Of a DNA stretch of 64,000 nt, positions 17,879 to 26,135 are shown in pieces (within the stretch, counting starts at the first letter, position 1; each line of letters starts with the position of its first letter). The position numbers and the translations under genes were made by a program. The stretch comes from Microtetraspora glauca (GTDB lineage: Bacteria; Actinomycetota; Actinomycetes; Streptomycetales; Streptomycetaceae), in the NCBI GenBank assembly GCA_000721275.1, contig JOFO01000002.1:62001-126000 (forward strand), read 5' to 3'. The notes below the pieces were generated by a model. That model did no database searches, was not told where the DNA came from, and worked only from the letters and a program-made list of their open reading frames with translations.

Positions 17879-18796
17879 TCAGAAGCGGATCCAGTGCGGG
17901 TCCGGCACCACCGTGAGGAGGGCGGAGAGCGCCACGATCACGGCGAGCACGCTCAGCTCGACCCGGGCCGGGGGGCGCGCGTCGGTGCCCGACAGCAGCC
18001 GGGAGCGGGCGGCCAGGGCGAGCAGGCTGGCGGCGCCGAAGAGGGCGAGCTTCAGCAGCAGGACCCTGCCGTACGCGGTGGTGAGGACGGCGTCCAGCGG
18101 CAGCCGGCGCAGGGTGGAGACGGTGCCGGTCGCGGCCAGGGCGGCGTACAGGAAGGCGGCGAGCCTGGCGTACCGGAGCAGCACCGCGCGCCCGCCGCCG
18201 CGCAGCCGCACCACCCGGAGGACGTACAGCAGGGTGCCGGTCCACAGCGAGGCGGCGGTGAGGTGGACGACGGTGAGGGCGGTGCCGGTGCCGAAGCCGG
18301 CGGTCTCGGGGTGGGCGCGCAGCGCCTCGGCGGCGATCGCGGCGGCGAGCGGGAGGGCGGCCAGGGCGGGGCGCCGGGAGGCGGCGCAGAGCGCGGCGAG
18401 CAGGCAGGCGTTGGCGGTGACGAGCAGCAGCCGGCCCTCGCGGAGCCCGTAGACGACGGGGAGGCTCAGTCCGCTGACGGCGGCGAGGAGGAGCAGGAGG
18501 CCGGCGGAGGCCGCGGCGGCGAGCAGGGCGCCGGGGGCGGCCCAGGGGCGCGGCAGCGGGCCGTCGCCGGCGAGCCGGGTGCCGGCGAGTTCGCCGGCGG
18601 CGAGGGCGAGGCCGGCCAGGAGCAGGATCCGCAGGAGGGTGGTGATGCCGGCCGCGGGTATGCGGAGTTCGCCGGTGCCCGCGCGGGCGAGTCCGGCGCC
18701 CAGCAGGGCGACGGCGAGAACGCCGAGGACGGCGGCGGCGGGGAGCACCGCGGCGCCTCGGCGGCGGGGGGTGCCGAGAGGTCCGGGAAGCGTCAC
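17879..18796 (-). CDS. CopD-like multi-pass membrane protein
   Basis: This 305-residue protein is almost entirely hydrophobic, with eight or so membrane helices. The C-terminal half matches the CopD/copper-resistance D domain: VVHLTAASLWTGTLLYVL (a conserved His-and-Trp helix) and TAYGRVLLLKLALFGAASLL. CopD proteins are linked to copper uptake across the membrane, usually with CopC; no CopC gene is next to it. Copper transport is therefore an inference from the domain. The N-terminal half has only general hydrophobicity. Confidence 0.72.
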   Translation of the reverse strand: MTLPGPLGTPRRRGAAVLPAAAVLGVLAVALLGAGLARAGTGELRIPAAGITTLLRILLLAGLALAAGELAGTRLAGDGPLPRPWAAPGALLAAAASAGLLLLLAAVSGLSLPVVYGLREGRLLLVTANACLLAALCAASRRPALAALPLAAAIAAEALRAHPETAGFGTGTALTVVHLTAASLWTGTLLYVLRVVRLRGGGRAVLLRYARLAAFLYAALAATGTVSTLRRLPLDAVLTTAYGRVLLLKLALFGAASLLALAARSRLLSGTDARPPARVELSVLAVIVALSALLTVVPDPHWIRF

Positions 18797-18881
18797 CGGA
18801 CGATCGTCACCGAGGCCGGGACGGGCGGCAACTCAGGGTGAACGCCGCCCGGTCCCGGTCCCGTGCCAGGTCAGCCCCGGG

Positions 18882-19097
18882 TCACGCCTTGCTGAGGTGG
18901 GACCAGAACTCGTCCCACGACAGGCGGCCGTCGCCGTTGTCGTCGCGCTGCTTGATGAGGGCCTCGGCGACCGTCTCGGTGACGTTGAAGTCACCCAGCT
19001 GGGCCATGACGCTCTTGTACTCCGCGGCGGTGATGAAGCCGTCCCCGTCCACGTCGTATCGGTTGAATGCCGTGCGTGCCGACTCGATGTCCGCCAC
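18882..19097 (-). CDS. Two-EF-hand calcium-binding protein
   Basis: This 71-residue protein starts at GTG (MADIESARTAFNRYD) after an AGGGG site. It has two canonical EF-hand loops: residues 15-26 (DVDGDGFITAAE) and 52-63 (DDNGDGRLSWDE), each with Asp at 1, 3 or 5 and Glu at 12. It resembles the small Cab proteins of Streptomyces, which act as cytosolic calcium buffers or sensors. A longer frame to 19259 exists but has no ribosome site. Upstream lies an unusually AT-rich stretch with a 16-bp palindrome. Confidence 0.85.
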   Translation of the reverse strand: MADIESARTAFNRYDVDGDGFITAAEYKSVMAQLGDFNVTETVAEALIKQRDDNGDGRLSWDEFWSHLSKA

Positions 19098-19278
19098 TGC
19101 TGTCCGCCCCTTCTCGGTGCTGTTCTTGACGGGGGTCAGATTAGCGGGCCGGGCGGGGTCCGCCGAGAGCGGTACGGGCTCCGCCCCGCGCCGGGTGTCC
19201 ACCATGTGGATGATCGAGGGAAACAAACGATGAAGCGCATAGTCATTCATAGTTTGCAAGGCGGGTGCTTCACGTCAC

Positions 19279-19294
19279 CAACGATTCATCGTTG
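19279..19294. repeat. 16-bp palindrome in AT-rich region upstream of the EF-hand gene
   Basis: CAACGAT-TC-ATCGTTG has seven-base arms. It lies in a roughly 110-bp patch (19220-19330) far more AT-rich than the surroundings, with further AACGATGAA and TCATTCATAG fragments. This is a candidate operator. The rest of the 429-bp gap holds a weak + promoter and a hairpin, listed separately. Confidence 0.5.
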
Positions 19295-19334
19295 AAGTGT
19301 CCGCATTTGCCACGCCTATGTGCGGTATGGGCGT

Positions 19335-19364
19335 TTGGCGGTGTGGCCCGCCGTCTGTCATAGT
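19335..19364 (+). promoter_or_regulatory. Orphan rightward promoter candidate
   Basis: TTGGCG (19335-19340) and CATAGT (19359-19364) are 18 bp apart on the plus strand. No annotated rightward gene follows. A transcript from about 19371 would end at the hairpin 19442-19488. A GTG-started small frame at 19368 exists, but nothing supports translation. Confidence 0.3.
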
Positions 19365-19441
19365 CGGTGTCACGACCCCCATTGACCCGGGCCAGGTCGA
19401 CTCAGCGGCCGTGGATACACCCCCCCGTCCACGGCGCTTCA

Positions 19442-19488
19442 CACGGAAGCCCCCAGCAGCCCCACCACGGCGCACGGGGGCTTCCGTG
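19442..19488. terminator. Hairpin in the gap after the anti-sigma-type ATPase gene
   Basis: A perfect 13-bp stem (19442-19454 with 19476-19488) with a 21-nt loop lies 38 bp beyond the stop of the leftward ATPase-domain gene. It could also end the orphan rightward transcript. Confidence 0.65.
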
Positions 19489-19526
19489 CGTCCGGGGCCG
19501 TTCCGCGCGCGAAAGCGGGCCGGTGG

Positions 19527-20039
19527 TCAGCGGTCGGTGACCCGCATCTCGAACCAGGTCGTCTTTCCGCGCGGCCCGAGGTCCACGCCCCACCGGTCGG
19601 AGAGCTTGTCGACGAGGAAGAGACCCCGGCCGCTGACGTCCAGCTCGGCCACCGGCATCAGGCAGGGCAGCCCGCGCGAGGGGTCCCGGACCTCGATCCG
19701 GATCCGCCCCGGCCGCCGCTGGACGCGCAGCGCGAAGACCCGGGCGCCGGTGTGCCGGACCGCGTTCCCCACCAGCTCGGAGACGAGCAGGACCGCGTGC
19801 TCGGCGAGGGTCGCGCCCAGGCCCCACTGGCGGAGCACCACGTACTGGGTGAGCCGCCGGGCGGTCCTGGCGGACTCGGGCCGCGACGGAAGCCGGACGT
19901 CGGCGTCCGCCGGATTGCCCCACTCCCGCATCGCCGCGAGGGCCTCTTCGTCCTCCAGGGTCGGAGTCCACCGTGCGGCGGGCACACCGCCCTGCCGCGG
20001 TTGCTCCCTGCTCTCCAGGCCCGCCATGCCCCCCATCAT
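19527..20039 (-). CDS. Anti-sigma-factor-type ATP-binding protein (HATPase_c_2, RsbW-like)
   Basis: This 170-residue protein consists of a variable N-terminus and one GHKL ATPase domain. The N-box is LVSELVGNAVRHTGA, with DPSRGLP, SGRGLFLVDKLSDRWG and GKTTWFEM as the later ATP-site motifs. Streptomyces encode dozens of these serine kinases/anti-sigma regulators, which act on STAS-domain anti-anti-sigma factors. No STAS or sigma gene is adjacent, so the partner is unknown. The start could be ATG 20039 or the ATG at 20027. The upstream hairpin 20052-20094 stands close to its ribosome site. Confidence 0.82.
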   Translation of the reverse strand: MMGGMAGLESREQPRQGGVPAARWTPTLEDEEALAAMREWGNPADADVRLPSRPESARTARRLTQYVVLRQWGLGATLAEHAVLLVSELVGNAVRHTGARVFALRVQRRPGRIRIEVRDPSRGLPCLMPVAELDVSGRGLFLVDKLSDRWGVDLGPRGKTTWFEMRVTDR

Positions 20040-20051
20040 GACCGCCCGGGA

Positions 20052-20094
20052 CGCCCCGCGGGGGCCGTTCCGGTGGAATGGCCCCCGCGGGGCG
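20052..20094 (-). terminator. Hairpin between the enoyl-CoA hydratase and ATPase-domain genes
   Basis: A perfect 15-bp stem (20052-20066 with 20080-20094) and a 13-nt loop lie 60 bp beyond the hydratase stop codon. It ends only 13 bp before the ATPase gene's ATG. Confidence 0.7.
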
Positions 20095-20153
20095 GCGCGT
20101 CGCCGTGACGGGCCGTCGGACGACGGGCCGTCAGGCGGACGTACGGGCGGACG

Positions 20154-20921
20154 TCAGGCGAACTTCGCCTTGCCCGGGCCCTCCTCGACAAAGCTGCGCA
20201 TGCCGGTCTCGCGGTCGGCGGTGGCGAACAGCGCGGAGAACCAAGTGCGTTCGAGGGCGAGGCCGGTGTCGATGTCGGTCTCCAGGCCCTGGTCGACCGC
20301 CTCCTTGGCGGCGCGCAGCGCCACCGCCGGGCCCTGGGCGAGCTTCGCCGCCCAGGCGTGCGCCTGCGCGTACACCTCGGCGGCCGGGACGACCCGGTCG
20401 ACCAGGCCGAGGGTCAGCGCCTCGTCGGCCTTCACCATCCGGCCGGTGAAGATGAGGTCCTTGGCGCGGGACGGGCCGATCAGGCGGGAGAGGCGCTGGG
20501 TGCCGCCGGCGCCGGGGATCAGGCCGAGCAGGATCTCGGGCTGGCCGAGCTTCGCGTTGTCGGCGGCGATCCGGTAGTCGGCGCAGAGGGCGAGCTCGCA
20601 GCCGCCGCCGAGCGCGTACCCGGTGACGGCGGCGACGACCGGCTTGGGGATGCGGGCGACGGCGGTGAAGGAGTCCTGCAGGGCGCGGGACCGCTCGACC
20701 ATGGCCACGTGGTCCATGACCTGCATCTCCTTGATGTCCGCGCCGGCCGCGAAGACCTTCTCGCCGCCGTAGAGGAGGACGGCCCGCACGTCGTCGCGGT
20801 CGGTGGCCTCCTGGGCCAGCTCGCGCAGCCGGTCCTGGGTGGCGATGTCCAGGGCGTTCATCGGCGGGCGGTCGAGGCGGATCGTGCCGACGCCGTCGGC
20901 GACTTCGAGGTTCACAGTCAT
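20154..20921 (-). CDS. Enoyl-CoA hydratase/isomerase (crotonase family)
   Basis: This 255-residue enzyme adds water to trans-2-enoyl-CoA or isomerises it. The oxyanion-hole strand is EKVFAAGADIKEMQ. The two acid-base glutamates of hydratases are both present: GGGCELALCADYRI and GQPEILLGLIPGAGGTQRLS. Length is normal for a stand-alone hydratase. The specific chain length and pathway (fatty acid or amino acid breakdown) cannot be told from context, because no other beta-oxidation gene is adjacent. Confidence 0.92.
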   Translation of the reverse strand: MTVNLEVADGVGTIRLDRPPMNALDIATQDRLRELAQEATDRDDVRAVLLYGGEKVFAAGADIKEMQVMDHVAMVERSRALQDSFTAVARIPKPVVAAVTGYALGGGCELALCADYRIAADNAKLGQPEILLGLIPGAGGTQRLSRLIGPSRAKDLIFTGRMVKADEALTLGLVDRVVPAAEVYAQAHAWAAKLAQGPAVALRAAKEAVDQGLETDIDTGLALERTWFSALFATADRETGMRSFVEEGPGKAKFA

Positions 20922-20950
20922 GGGAAGAGGTTAGTGGCCGTTAACGGAAG

Positions 20951-20993
20951 CGGGCCCGGTGCCGTTGCTCACAGAGCGGCGGCACCGGGCCCG
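20951..20993 (-). terminator. Terminator after the first L,D-transpeptidase gene
   Basis: A perfect 14-bp stem (20951-20964 with 20980-20993) lies 16 bp beyond the transpeptidase stop codon on the minus strand. Confidence 0.75.
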
Positions 20994-21008
20994 GCCGGAC
21001 GGCGCGGA

Positions 21009-22256
21009 TCAGGCGATCCACTCCTCCCAGCTCATGTTCCAGCCGTTCAGGCCGTTGTCCGGCTTGATCTGCTTGTCCTTGGAGTTCTTCACGACGACGA
21101 CGTCGCCGATGAGCGAGCTGTCGTAGAACCAGGCGGCGGGGGTGGAGCTGTCGCCCGCGCCCCGGGTGTCGGAGAGGCCGACGCAGCCGTGGCTGACGTT
21201 CTGCGAGCCGAAGGTGGACTTCGGGGCCCAGTAGTTGCCGTGCACGAAGGTGCCGGAGGTCGACAGGCGCATGGCGTGCGGCACGTCCTTGATGTCGTAC
21301 TCGCCCCCGAAGCCGACGGTGGCGCCGTTCATGCGGGTCACCTTGTACTTCTCGCTGATGACCATCTGGCCGTTGTACGTGGTCGTGGACGGGGCGCCGG
21401 CGGTGATCGGCAGCGTCTTGACGATCTTCCCGTCGCGCTCGACCTTCATGGTCTTGGCGCTCGCGTCGACCGTGGACACCTGGCGGCGGCCGATGGTGAA
21501 GGAGTACGACTTCTTCTGCTTGCCGTAGACGCCCGGACGGCCCTCGACGCCGTCCAGGTTGAGCTCGACGGTGACCTTCGTCCCGGCCTTCCAGTACTCC
21601 TTCGGGCGGAAGTCGAGGCGGTCGTTGCCGAACCAGTGGCCCTGGATGTCGACGGCCGGCACGGCCGTCACCTTGATGGCCTTCTCCACGGCCTCGGGGT
21701 CGGTGATGCCCCGGGTGAAGTTGATGGAGACCGGCATGCCGACGCCGACGGTCGTGTCCGCCTCGGGCGTGTAGTGGCCGATGAAGGTGTTCTTCGGGAC
21801 CAGGGTGCTGAAGGTGGTGTCCTTGGCGGACTCCCGGCCCTCGGCGTCCTTCGCGACGGCGTGGACCTTGTACTGGGTGCCGGCGGACAGGTGGGTCAGC
21901 GGCTCCCAGCTCGCGCCGTCCGCCGAGATCTTCCCCTCGACCGGGTCGCCGCCCTCGGTGTCGGTGACCGTCACCGTGGTCAGGGTGCCCTGCTCGGCGG
22001 TCACCTTGAGGGACCCGCTGGTGGCGACCGCGTCGGCGCCGTCCTTGGGCAGGATGGTCACGACCGCCTGCGAGGCGGCGTTGTCGGGGGCCGCGGTCCC
22101 CTGGCCGGAGCCCTTGGCCCCGGCCCCGTCGGCCGTCTTCGACGGCTCCTCGCCGCCGCAGGCGGTCAGGACGAGGAGCAGCGTCCCCGTGGCCAGGGCG
22201 CCGAGGCGCAGCCCCCGCCGCCGCGCCGACGTCCCCGATATCGGCTGCCCGTTCAC
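21009..22256 (-). CDS. Lipoprotein L,D-transpeptidase (YkuD), copy 1
   Basis: This 415-residue protein starts at GTG 22256 after GGGGAGA; the longer frame is rejected. The signal peptide ends in a lipobox LTAC (Cys33). Two immunoglobulin-like domains follow: about 60-150, then about 150-260 with FIGHYTPEADTTVGVGMPVS. The YkuD catalytic domain has H339 (FVHGNYW), H356 and nucleophile C358 (NVSHGCVGL). It makes 3-3 cross-links in peptidoglycan from tetrapeptide stems, outside the membrane. It is about half identical by eye to copy 2 just upstream, with a shared GATVGFGGEYDIKDVPHAMR block. Each copy has its own terminator, so the two can be regulated separately. Confidence 0.92.
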   Translation of the reverse strand: MNGQPISGTSARRRGLRLGALATGTLLLVLTACGGEEPSKTADGAGAKGSGQGTAAPDNAASQAVVTILPKDGADAVATSGSLKVTAEQGTLTTVTVTDTEGGDPVEGKISADGASWEPLTHLSAGTQYKVHAVAKDAEGRESAKDTTFSTLVPKNTFIGHYTPEADTTVGVGMPVSINFTRGITDPEAVEKAIKVTAVPAVDIQGHWFGNDRLDFRPKEYWKAGTKVTVELNLDGVEGRPGVYGKQKKSYSFTIGRRQVSTVDASAKTMKVERDGKIVKTLPITAGAPSTTTYNGQMVISEKYKVTRMNGATVGFGGEYDIKDVPHAMRLSTSGTFVHGNYWAPKSTFGSQNVSHGCVGLSDTRGAGDSSTPAAWFYDSSLIGDVVVVKNSKDKQIKPDNGLNGWNMSWEEWIA

Positions 22257-22395
22257 TATGGTCTTCTCCCCTCGCACGACCCGGCCGCCGGCCGGGCCCC
22301 ACCCCCGTGCGCACGTCCCGCGCACGGCGCTAGATAATCACACCGGAAGACACGAAAGTTCCACGTGAATGTCACCGTTCAGTCCCAGTCGGGAC

Positions 22396-22433
22396 GGGCC
22401 GGAGGCGCGCGGGGAGCGGCGCGCGTCCGGCCC
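22396..22433 (-). terminator. Terminator after the second L,D-transpeptidase gene
   Basis: Fifteen-base arms (22396-22410 with 22419-22433) pair with one mismatch around an 8-nt loop, 16 bp beyond the stop of the upstream transpeptidase. Confidence 0.65.
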
Positions 22434-22448
22434 TCGTGCCGGGGCGGG

Positions 22449-23666
22449 TCAGCGGAGCGCCGAACCGGCCTTCCAGGCCGCCCAGTCCAGGTTCCAGCCG
22501 CCGAGGCCGTTGTCCGGGGCGACCTTCCGGTCCTTCGAGTTGACCACCTCGACGACGTCGCCGATCAGGCTGCGGTCGAAGAACCAGCCGGCCGGGGTGT
22601 CGGAGCCGCCGCCCTTCACGTCCCGCAGCCCCACGCAGCCGTGGCTGACGTTGGCCGAGCCGAAGGTCGCGGGGTCGGCCCAGTAGTTGCCGTGGATGAA
22701 GGTGCCCGACTCGGTGAGCCGCATGGCGTGCGGCACGTCCTTGATGTCGTACTCGCCGCCGAAGCCGACCGTGGCGCCGTTCATCCGGGTCACGTCGTAC
22801 AGCTCGGTCACCACCATCTTGCCGTTGTACGTGGTGGTCTTCGGCGCGCCCGCGGTGATCGGCAGGGTGGCGAGCAGCCGCCCGTCCCGCCGCACCTCCA
22901 TGGTGTGGGCGGCGGCGTCGACCAGGGAGACCTGGGAGCGGCCGACGGTGAAGCCGACCGTCTTGCGCTGGATGCCGTAGACGCCGGGGGCGCCCTCGAC
23001 GTCCCGGAGCGCCAGCTCGACCGTCACCTTCGTGCCGGGCGCCCAGTACGCGGCGGGCCGGAAGTCCAGCCGCTCCTTGCCGAACCAGTGGCCGGAGATC
23101 TCGACCGGCGGGTCGGCGGTGACCCGGATGGCCCGCTCGACCGCGGCCCGGTTCTCGACGGGGCGGCTGAAGCCGAAGGAGACGATCATCCCGGCGCCGA
23201 CAGTGGAACGGTTCTCCGGCGTGAAGTAGCCGATGAACCGGCTCTCCGGCACCACCGTGGTGAAGGTGGTGTGCCGGGCCGAGCGGCGCCCGTGCGCGTC
23301 CAGCGCGACCGCGTCCACGCTGTACTTCGCGGCCAGCGCCAGCCGGGTGCCGCCGGCCGGCCGCCAGCGCAGCCCGTCGGCGGAGACGGCGCCCGGGACG
23401 GCGGAGCGGCGCCCGTCCGCCACCTGGGTCACGGTCACCCGTTCGAGCCGCCCGCTGTCCACCCGTACCTCCAGCGGACCGTCCGCGGGCACCCCGCGGC
23501 TGCCGTCCTCCGGGCTGACCCGGATCACGTCCCCGGGGGCCCTCGCCTTGCCGGGAAGGCCCAGGCCGACGCCTCCTTCCCGGTCCGATCCGGTGCAGCC
23601 GGCGAGACCCACGAGGAGCCCCGCCACCGCGAGGAGTTGTCCGGCCCGTACCCATACACGTGTCAC
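22449..23666 (-). CDS. Lipoprotein L,D-transpeptidase (YkuD), copy 2
   Basis: This protein has about 405 residues when started at the GTG at 23666 (MTRVWVRAGQLLAVAGLL), giving a short signal with lipobox LAGC (Cys24). The layout is the same as copy 1: an Ig-like pair with FIGYFTPENRSTVGAGMIVS, then YkuD with FIHGNYW and NVSHGCVGL (nucleophile C344). The frame continues upstream for thousands of bases across other genes, which is an artefact of GC bias. A purine-rich block 18 bp before the GTG is too distant to be a normal ribosome site, so the start is uncertain by a few codons. It is divergent from glgX. Confidence 0.9.
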   Translation of the reverse strand: MTRVWVRAGQLLAVAGLLVGLAGCTGSDREGGVGLGLPGKARAPGDVIRVSPEDGSRGVPADGPLEVRVDSGRLERVTVTQVADGRRSAVPGAVSADGLRWRPAGGTRLALAAKYSVDAVALDAHGRRSARHTTFTTVVPESRFIGYFTPENRSTVGAGMIVSFGFSRPVENRAAVERAIRVTADPPVEISGHWFGKERLDFRPAAYWAPGTKVTVELALRDVEGAPGVYGIQRKTVGFTVGRSQVSLVDAAAHTMEVRRDGRLLATLPITAGAPKTTTYNGKMVVTELYDVTRMNGATVGFGGEYDIKDVPHAMRLTESGTFIHGNYWADPATFGSANVSHGCVGLRDVKGGGSDTPAGWFFDRSLIGDVVEVVNSKDRKVAPDNGLGGWNLDWAAWKAGSALR

Positions 23667-23855
23667 GCGTGGCCCAACGACGACCCCCCTCCAGGGGAAA
23701 CGTCCGTGCGGGCCATGTTGGGGGGACCCCGGCGCGGGAAGAACAGGGGAGTACGACCGGGAGTACACGAGGGTGCGGGAGGACGCGCGGGGGCCGGGGC
23801 CGGGACGCCCCCGCCCCGGCACGCGGGCCCGCCGGAGCCGCGGGAGGCCAGGGCG

Positions 23856-26057
23856 GTGTCGAGCGCAGCCGAACAGCAGGCGGTACCGGAGCGGGCCCCG
23901 GGACGGCCCGCGCCCCCGGTGTGGCCGGGGGCGCCCACTCCTCTCGGGGCGCGGTGCCGGACCGGCCCCGACGGGACCCGGGGCACCAACTTCGCCCTCT
24001 GGGCGGCCGGGGCGGAGGCCGTCGAGCTCTGCCTCTTCGCGCCGGACGGCACCGAGACCCGGCTGCCGCTGACCGAGCTCACCCATGAGATCTGGCACGG
24101 CTTCGTGCCGGGCGTCGGCCCTGGGCAGCGGTACGGCTACCGGGTGCACGGCCGCTGGGACCCGTGGACCGGCGCCCGCTGGAACCCGGCGAAGCTGCTC
24201 CTCGACCCGTACGCGCGGGCCGTCGACGGCGACTTCCGGCTGCCGCCGGAGGTGTACGGGCACGTCCGGGACTGGCCGCAGCAGCACGTCGCCGACACCG
24301 TCCGCGACGAGCGGGACTCCGCCCCGTACGTCCCCAAGGGAGTCGTCGTGCGGGACGACGACGACTGGTCCGACGATCGCAGGCCCAAGACGCCCTGGCA
24401 GGACTCCGTCATCTACGAACTGCACGTGAAGGGCTTCACCGCCCGGCACCCCGGCATCCCCGAACGCCTCCGGGGCACCTACGCGGGGCTCGCCCACCCG
24501 GCCGCGGTCGACCACCTGGTGCGGCTCGGGGTGACGGCGGTCGAGCTGCTGCCGGTCCACCAGTTCGCCCACGAGGACCACCTGCTGCGGCGCGGCCTCA
24601 CCAACTACTGGGGCTACAACTCGATCGGCTACTTCGCCCCGCACGCCGGCTACTCGTCGTCCGGCACCACAGGGCAGCAGGTCGGCGAGTTCAAGCGGAT
24701 GGTGCGGGCGCTGCACGCGGCCGGCATCGAGGTCATCCTCGACGTCGTCTACAACCACACCGCGGAGGCAGGCGAACTGGGCCCCACGCTCTCCCTGAAG
24801 GGCATCGACAACCGCGGCTACTACCGCCTCCAGTCCGACGCCCGCCGGTACGCCGACTACACCGGCTGCGGCAACACCCTGCACGTCGTCCAGCCGCAGG
24901 TGCTGCGGCTCATCACCGACTCGCTGCGCTACTGGGTCACCGAGATGGGCGTCGACGGCTTCCGCTTCGACCTGGCGGCGGCGCTCGCCCGCTCCATGCA
25001 CGACGTCGACATGCTCTCCCCGTTCCTGGCCGTCATCGCCCAGGACCCCGTGCTGCGCCGGGTGAAGCTCATCGCCGAACCGTGGGACGTCGGCAACGGC
25101 GGCTACCAGGTGGGCGCCTTCCCGCCGCTGTGGACCGAATGGAACGACCGCTACCGGGACGCCGTACGGGACTTCTGGCGCGGCGCCCTGCCGGACGTGC
25201 GCGACCTCGGCTACCGGCTCTCCGGCTCCAGCGACCTGTACGCCTGGGGCGGCCGGCGCCCGTACGCCTCCGTCAACTTCGTCACCGCCCACGACGGCTT
25301 CACCCTCCGCGACCTCGTCACGTACGAGCGCAAGCACAACGAGGCCAACGGCGAGGGCAACCGGGACGGCACCCACGACAACCGCTCCTGGAACTGCGGC
25401 GCGGAGGGCGAGACCGACGACCCGGAGGTGAACGCGCTCCGGCTGCGCCAGCTCCGCAACCTGCTCACCACGCTGCTGCTCTCCACCGGGGTCCCGATGC
25501 TCGTCGCCGGCGACGAGATGGGCCGCACGCAGGGCGGCAACAACAACGCGTACTGCCAGGACAACGAGACCAGCTGGCTGGACTGGTCGCTGCCGGACGA
25601 CCCCGGCCGCGCCCAGCTCCTCGCCCTCACCCGGCGGCTCCTCGCGCTGCGCCACCGCCACCCGGTGCTGCGCCGCCGCGCCTTCTTCTCGGGCCGCCCG
25701 CAGGGCGCGGACGGCCTGCGGGACCTGGCGTGGTTCGGCCCGTCCGGCACCGAGATGACCGAGCAGGACTGGTACGCCCCGTCGGCCACGCTCGCCCTCT
25801 ACCTCTCCGGCCGCGACATACCGGGCCGGGACGAGCGCGGCGAGCAGATCCTGGACGACAGCTTCCTCGCCGTCCTCCACGCGGGCCACCGCCCCCTGGA
25901 CTTCCGCCTCCCGGGCCCGCCCTGGGCCCAGACCTACGAACGCGTCCTCGACACGTCCCTCGACGACCAGACCACCCCCCCGGCCACCCTCCACCCGGGC
26001 GGCTCGGTCCTGGAGGTGGGGGCGCGGTCGGTGGTGCTGCTGCGGGTGGTGGGGTGA
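23856..26057 (+). CDS. glgX: Glycogen debranching enzyme
   Basis: This 733-residue GH13 isoamylase-type enzyme hydrolyses alpha-1,6 branches of limit-dextrin glycogen. The GTG start at 23856 follows GGGAGG. There is an N-terminal CBM48 (GTNFALWAAGAEAVELCLF). The catalytic barrel has VILDVVYNHTAE (region I), GFRFDLAAAL (nucleophile Asp), KLIAEPWDVG (acid-base Glu) and NFVTAHDGFTLRDL (region IV). The long HNEANGEGNRDG insert and WNCGAEGETDDPEV are typical of GlgX/TreX. It acts with GlgP (34.5 kb) in glycogen breakdown. It is divergent from the L,D-transpeptidase. Confidence 0.95.
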   Translation: MSSAAEQQAVPERAPGRPAPPVWPGAPTPLGARCRTGPDGTRGTNFALWAAGAEAVELCLFAPDGTETRLPLTELTHEIWHGFVPGVGPGQRYGYRVHGRWDPWTGARWNPAKLLLDPYARAVDGDFRLPPEVYGHVRDWPQQHVADTVRDERDSAPYVPKGVVVRDDDDWSDDRRPKTPWQDSVIYELHVKGFTARHPGIPERLRGTYAGLAHPAAVDHLVRLGVTAVELLPVHQFAHEDHLLRRGLTNYWGYNSIGYFAPHAGYSSSGTTGQQVGEFKRMVRALHAAGIEVILDVVYNHTAEAGELGPTLSLKGIDNRGYYRLQSDARRYADYTGCGNTLHVVQPQVLRLITDSLRYWVTEMGVDGFRFDLAAALARSMHDVDMLSPFLAVIAQDPVLRRVKLIAEPWDVGNGGYQVGAFPPLWTEWNDRYRDAVRDFWRGALPDVRDLGYRLSGSSDLYAWGGRRPYASVNFVTAHDGFTLRDLVTYERKHNEANGEGNRDGTHDNRSWNCGAEGETDDPEVNALRLRQLRNLLTTLLLSTGVPMLVAGDEMGRTQGGNNNAYCQDNETSWLDWSLPDDPGRAQLLALTRRLLALRHRHPVLRRRAFFSGRPQGADGLRDLAWFGPSGTEMTEQDWYAPSATLALYLSGRDIPGRDERGEQILDDSFLAVLHAGHRPLDFRLPGPPWAQTYERVLDTSLDDQTTPPATLHPGGSVLEVGARSVVLLRVVG

Positions 26058-26135
26058 GGGGACGGCACGGCGGGCCGGGAGGTCGTCCGAAAATCGGATG
26101 AGGGGTGTCAGGGGTGAACCGTAGGGTCGGGGCTG

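Noticed and set aside
19368..19541. Small GTG-started plus-strand frame after the orphan promoter
   Set aside because: The Arg/Pro/His-rich translation has no family resemblance and the frame runs through a perfect 13-bp hairpin, so it is not listed as a gene.
22257..22395. SigE-type (AAC...TCT) promoter before the first L,D-transpeptidase
   Set aside because: GGAAC and TATCT are present on the minus strand, but the spacing between AAC and TCT is about 23 bp, too long for that sigma factor.
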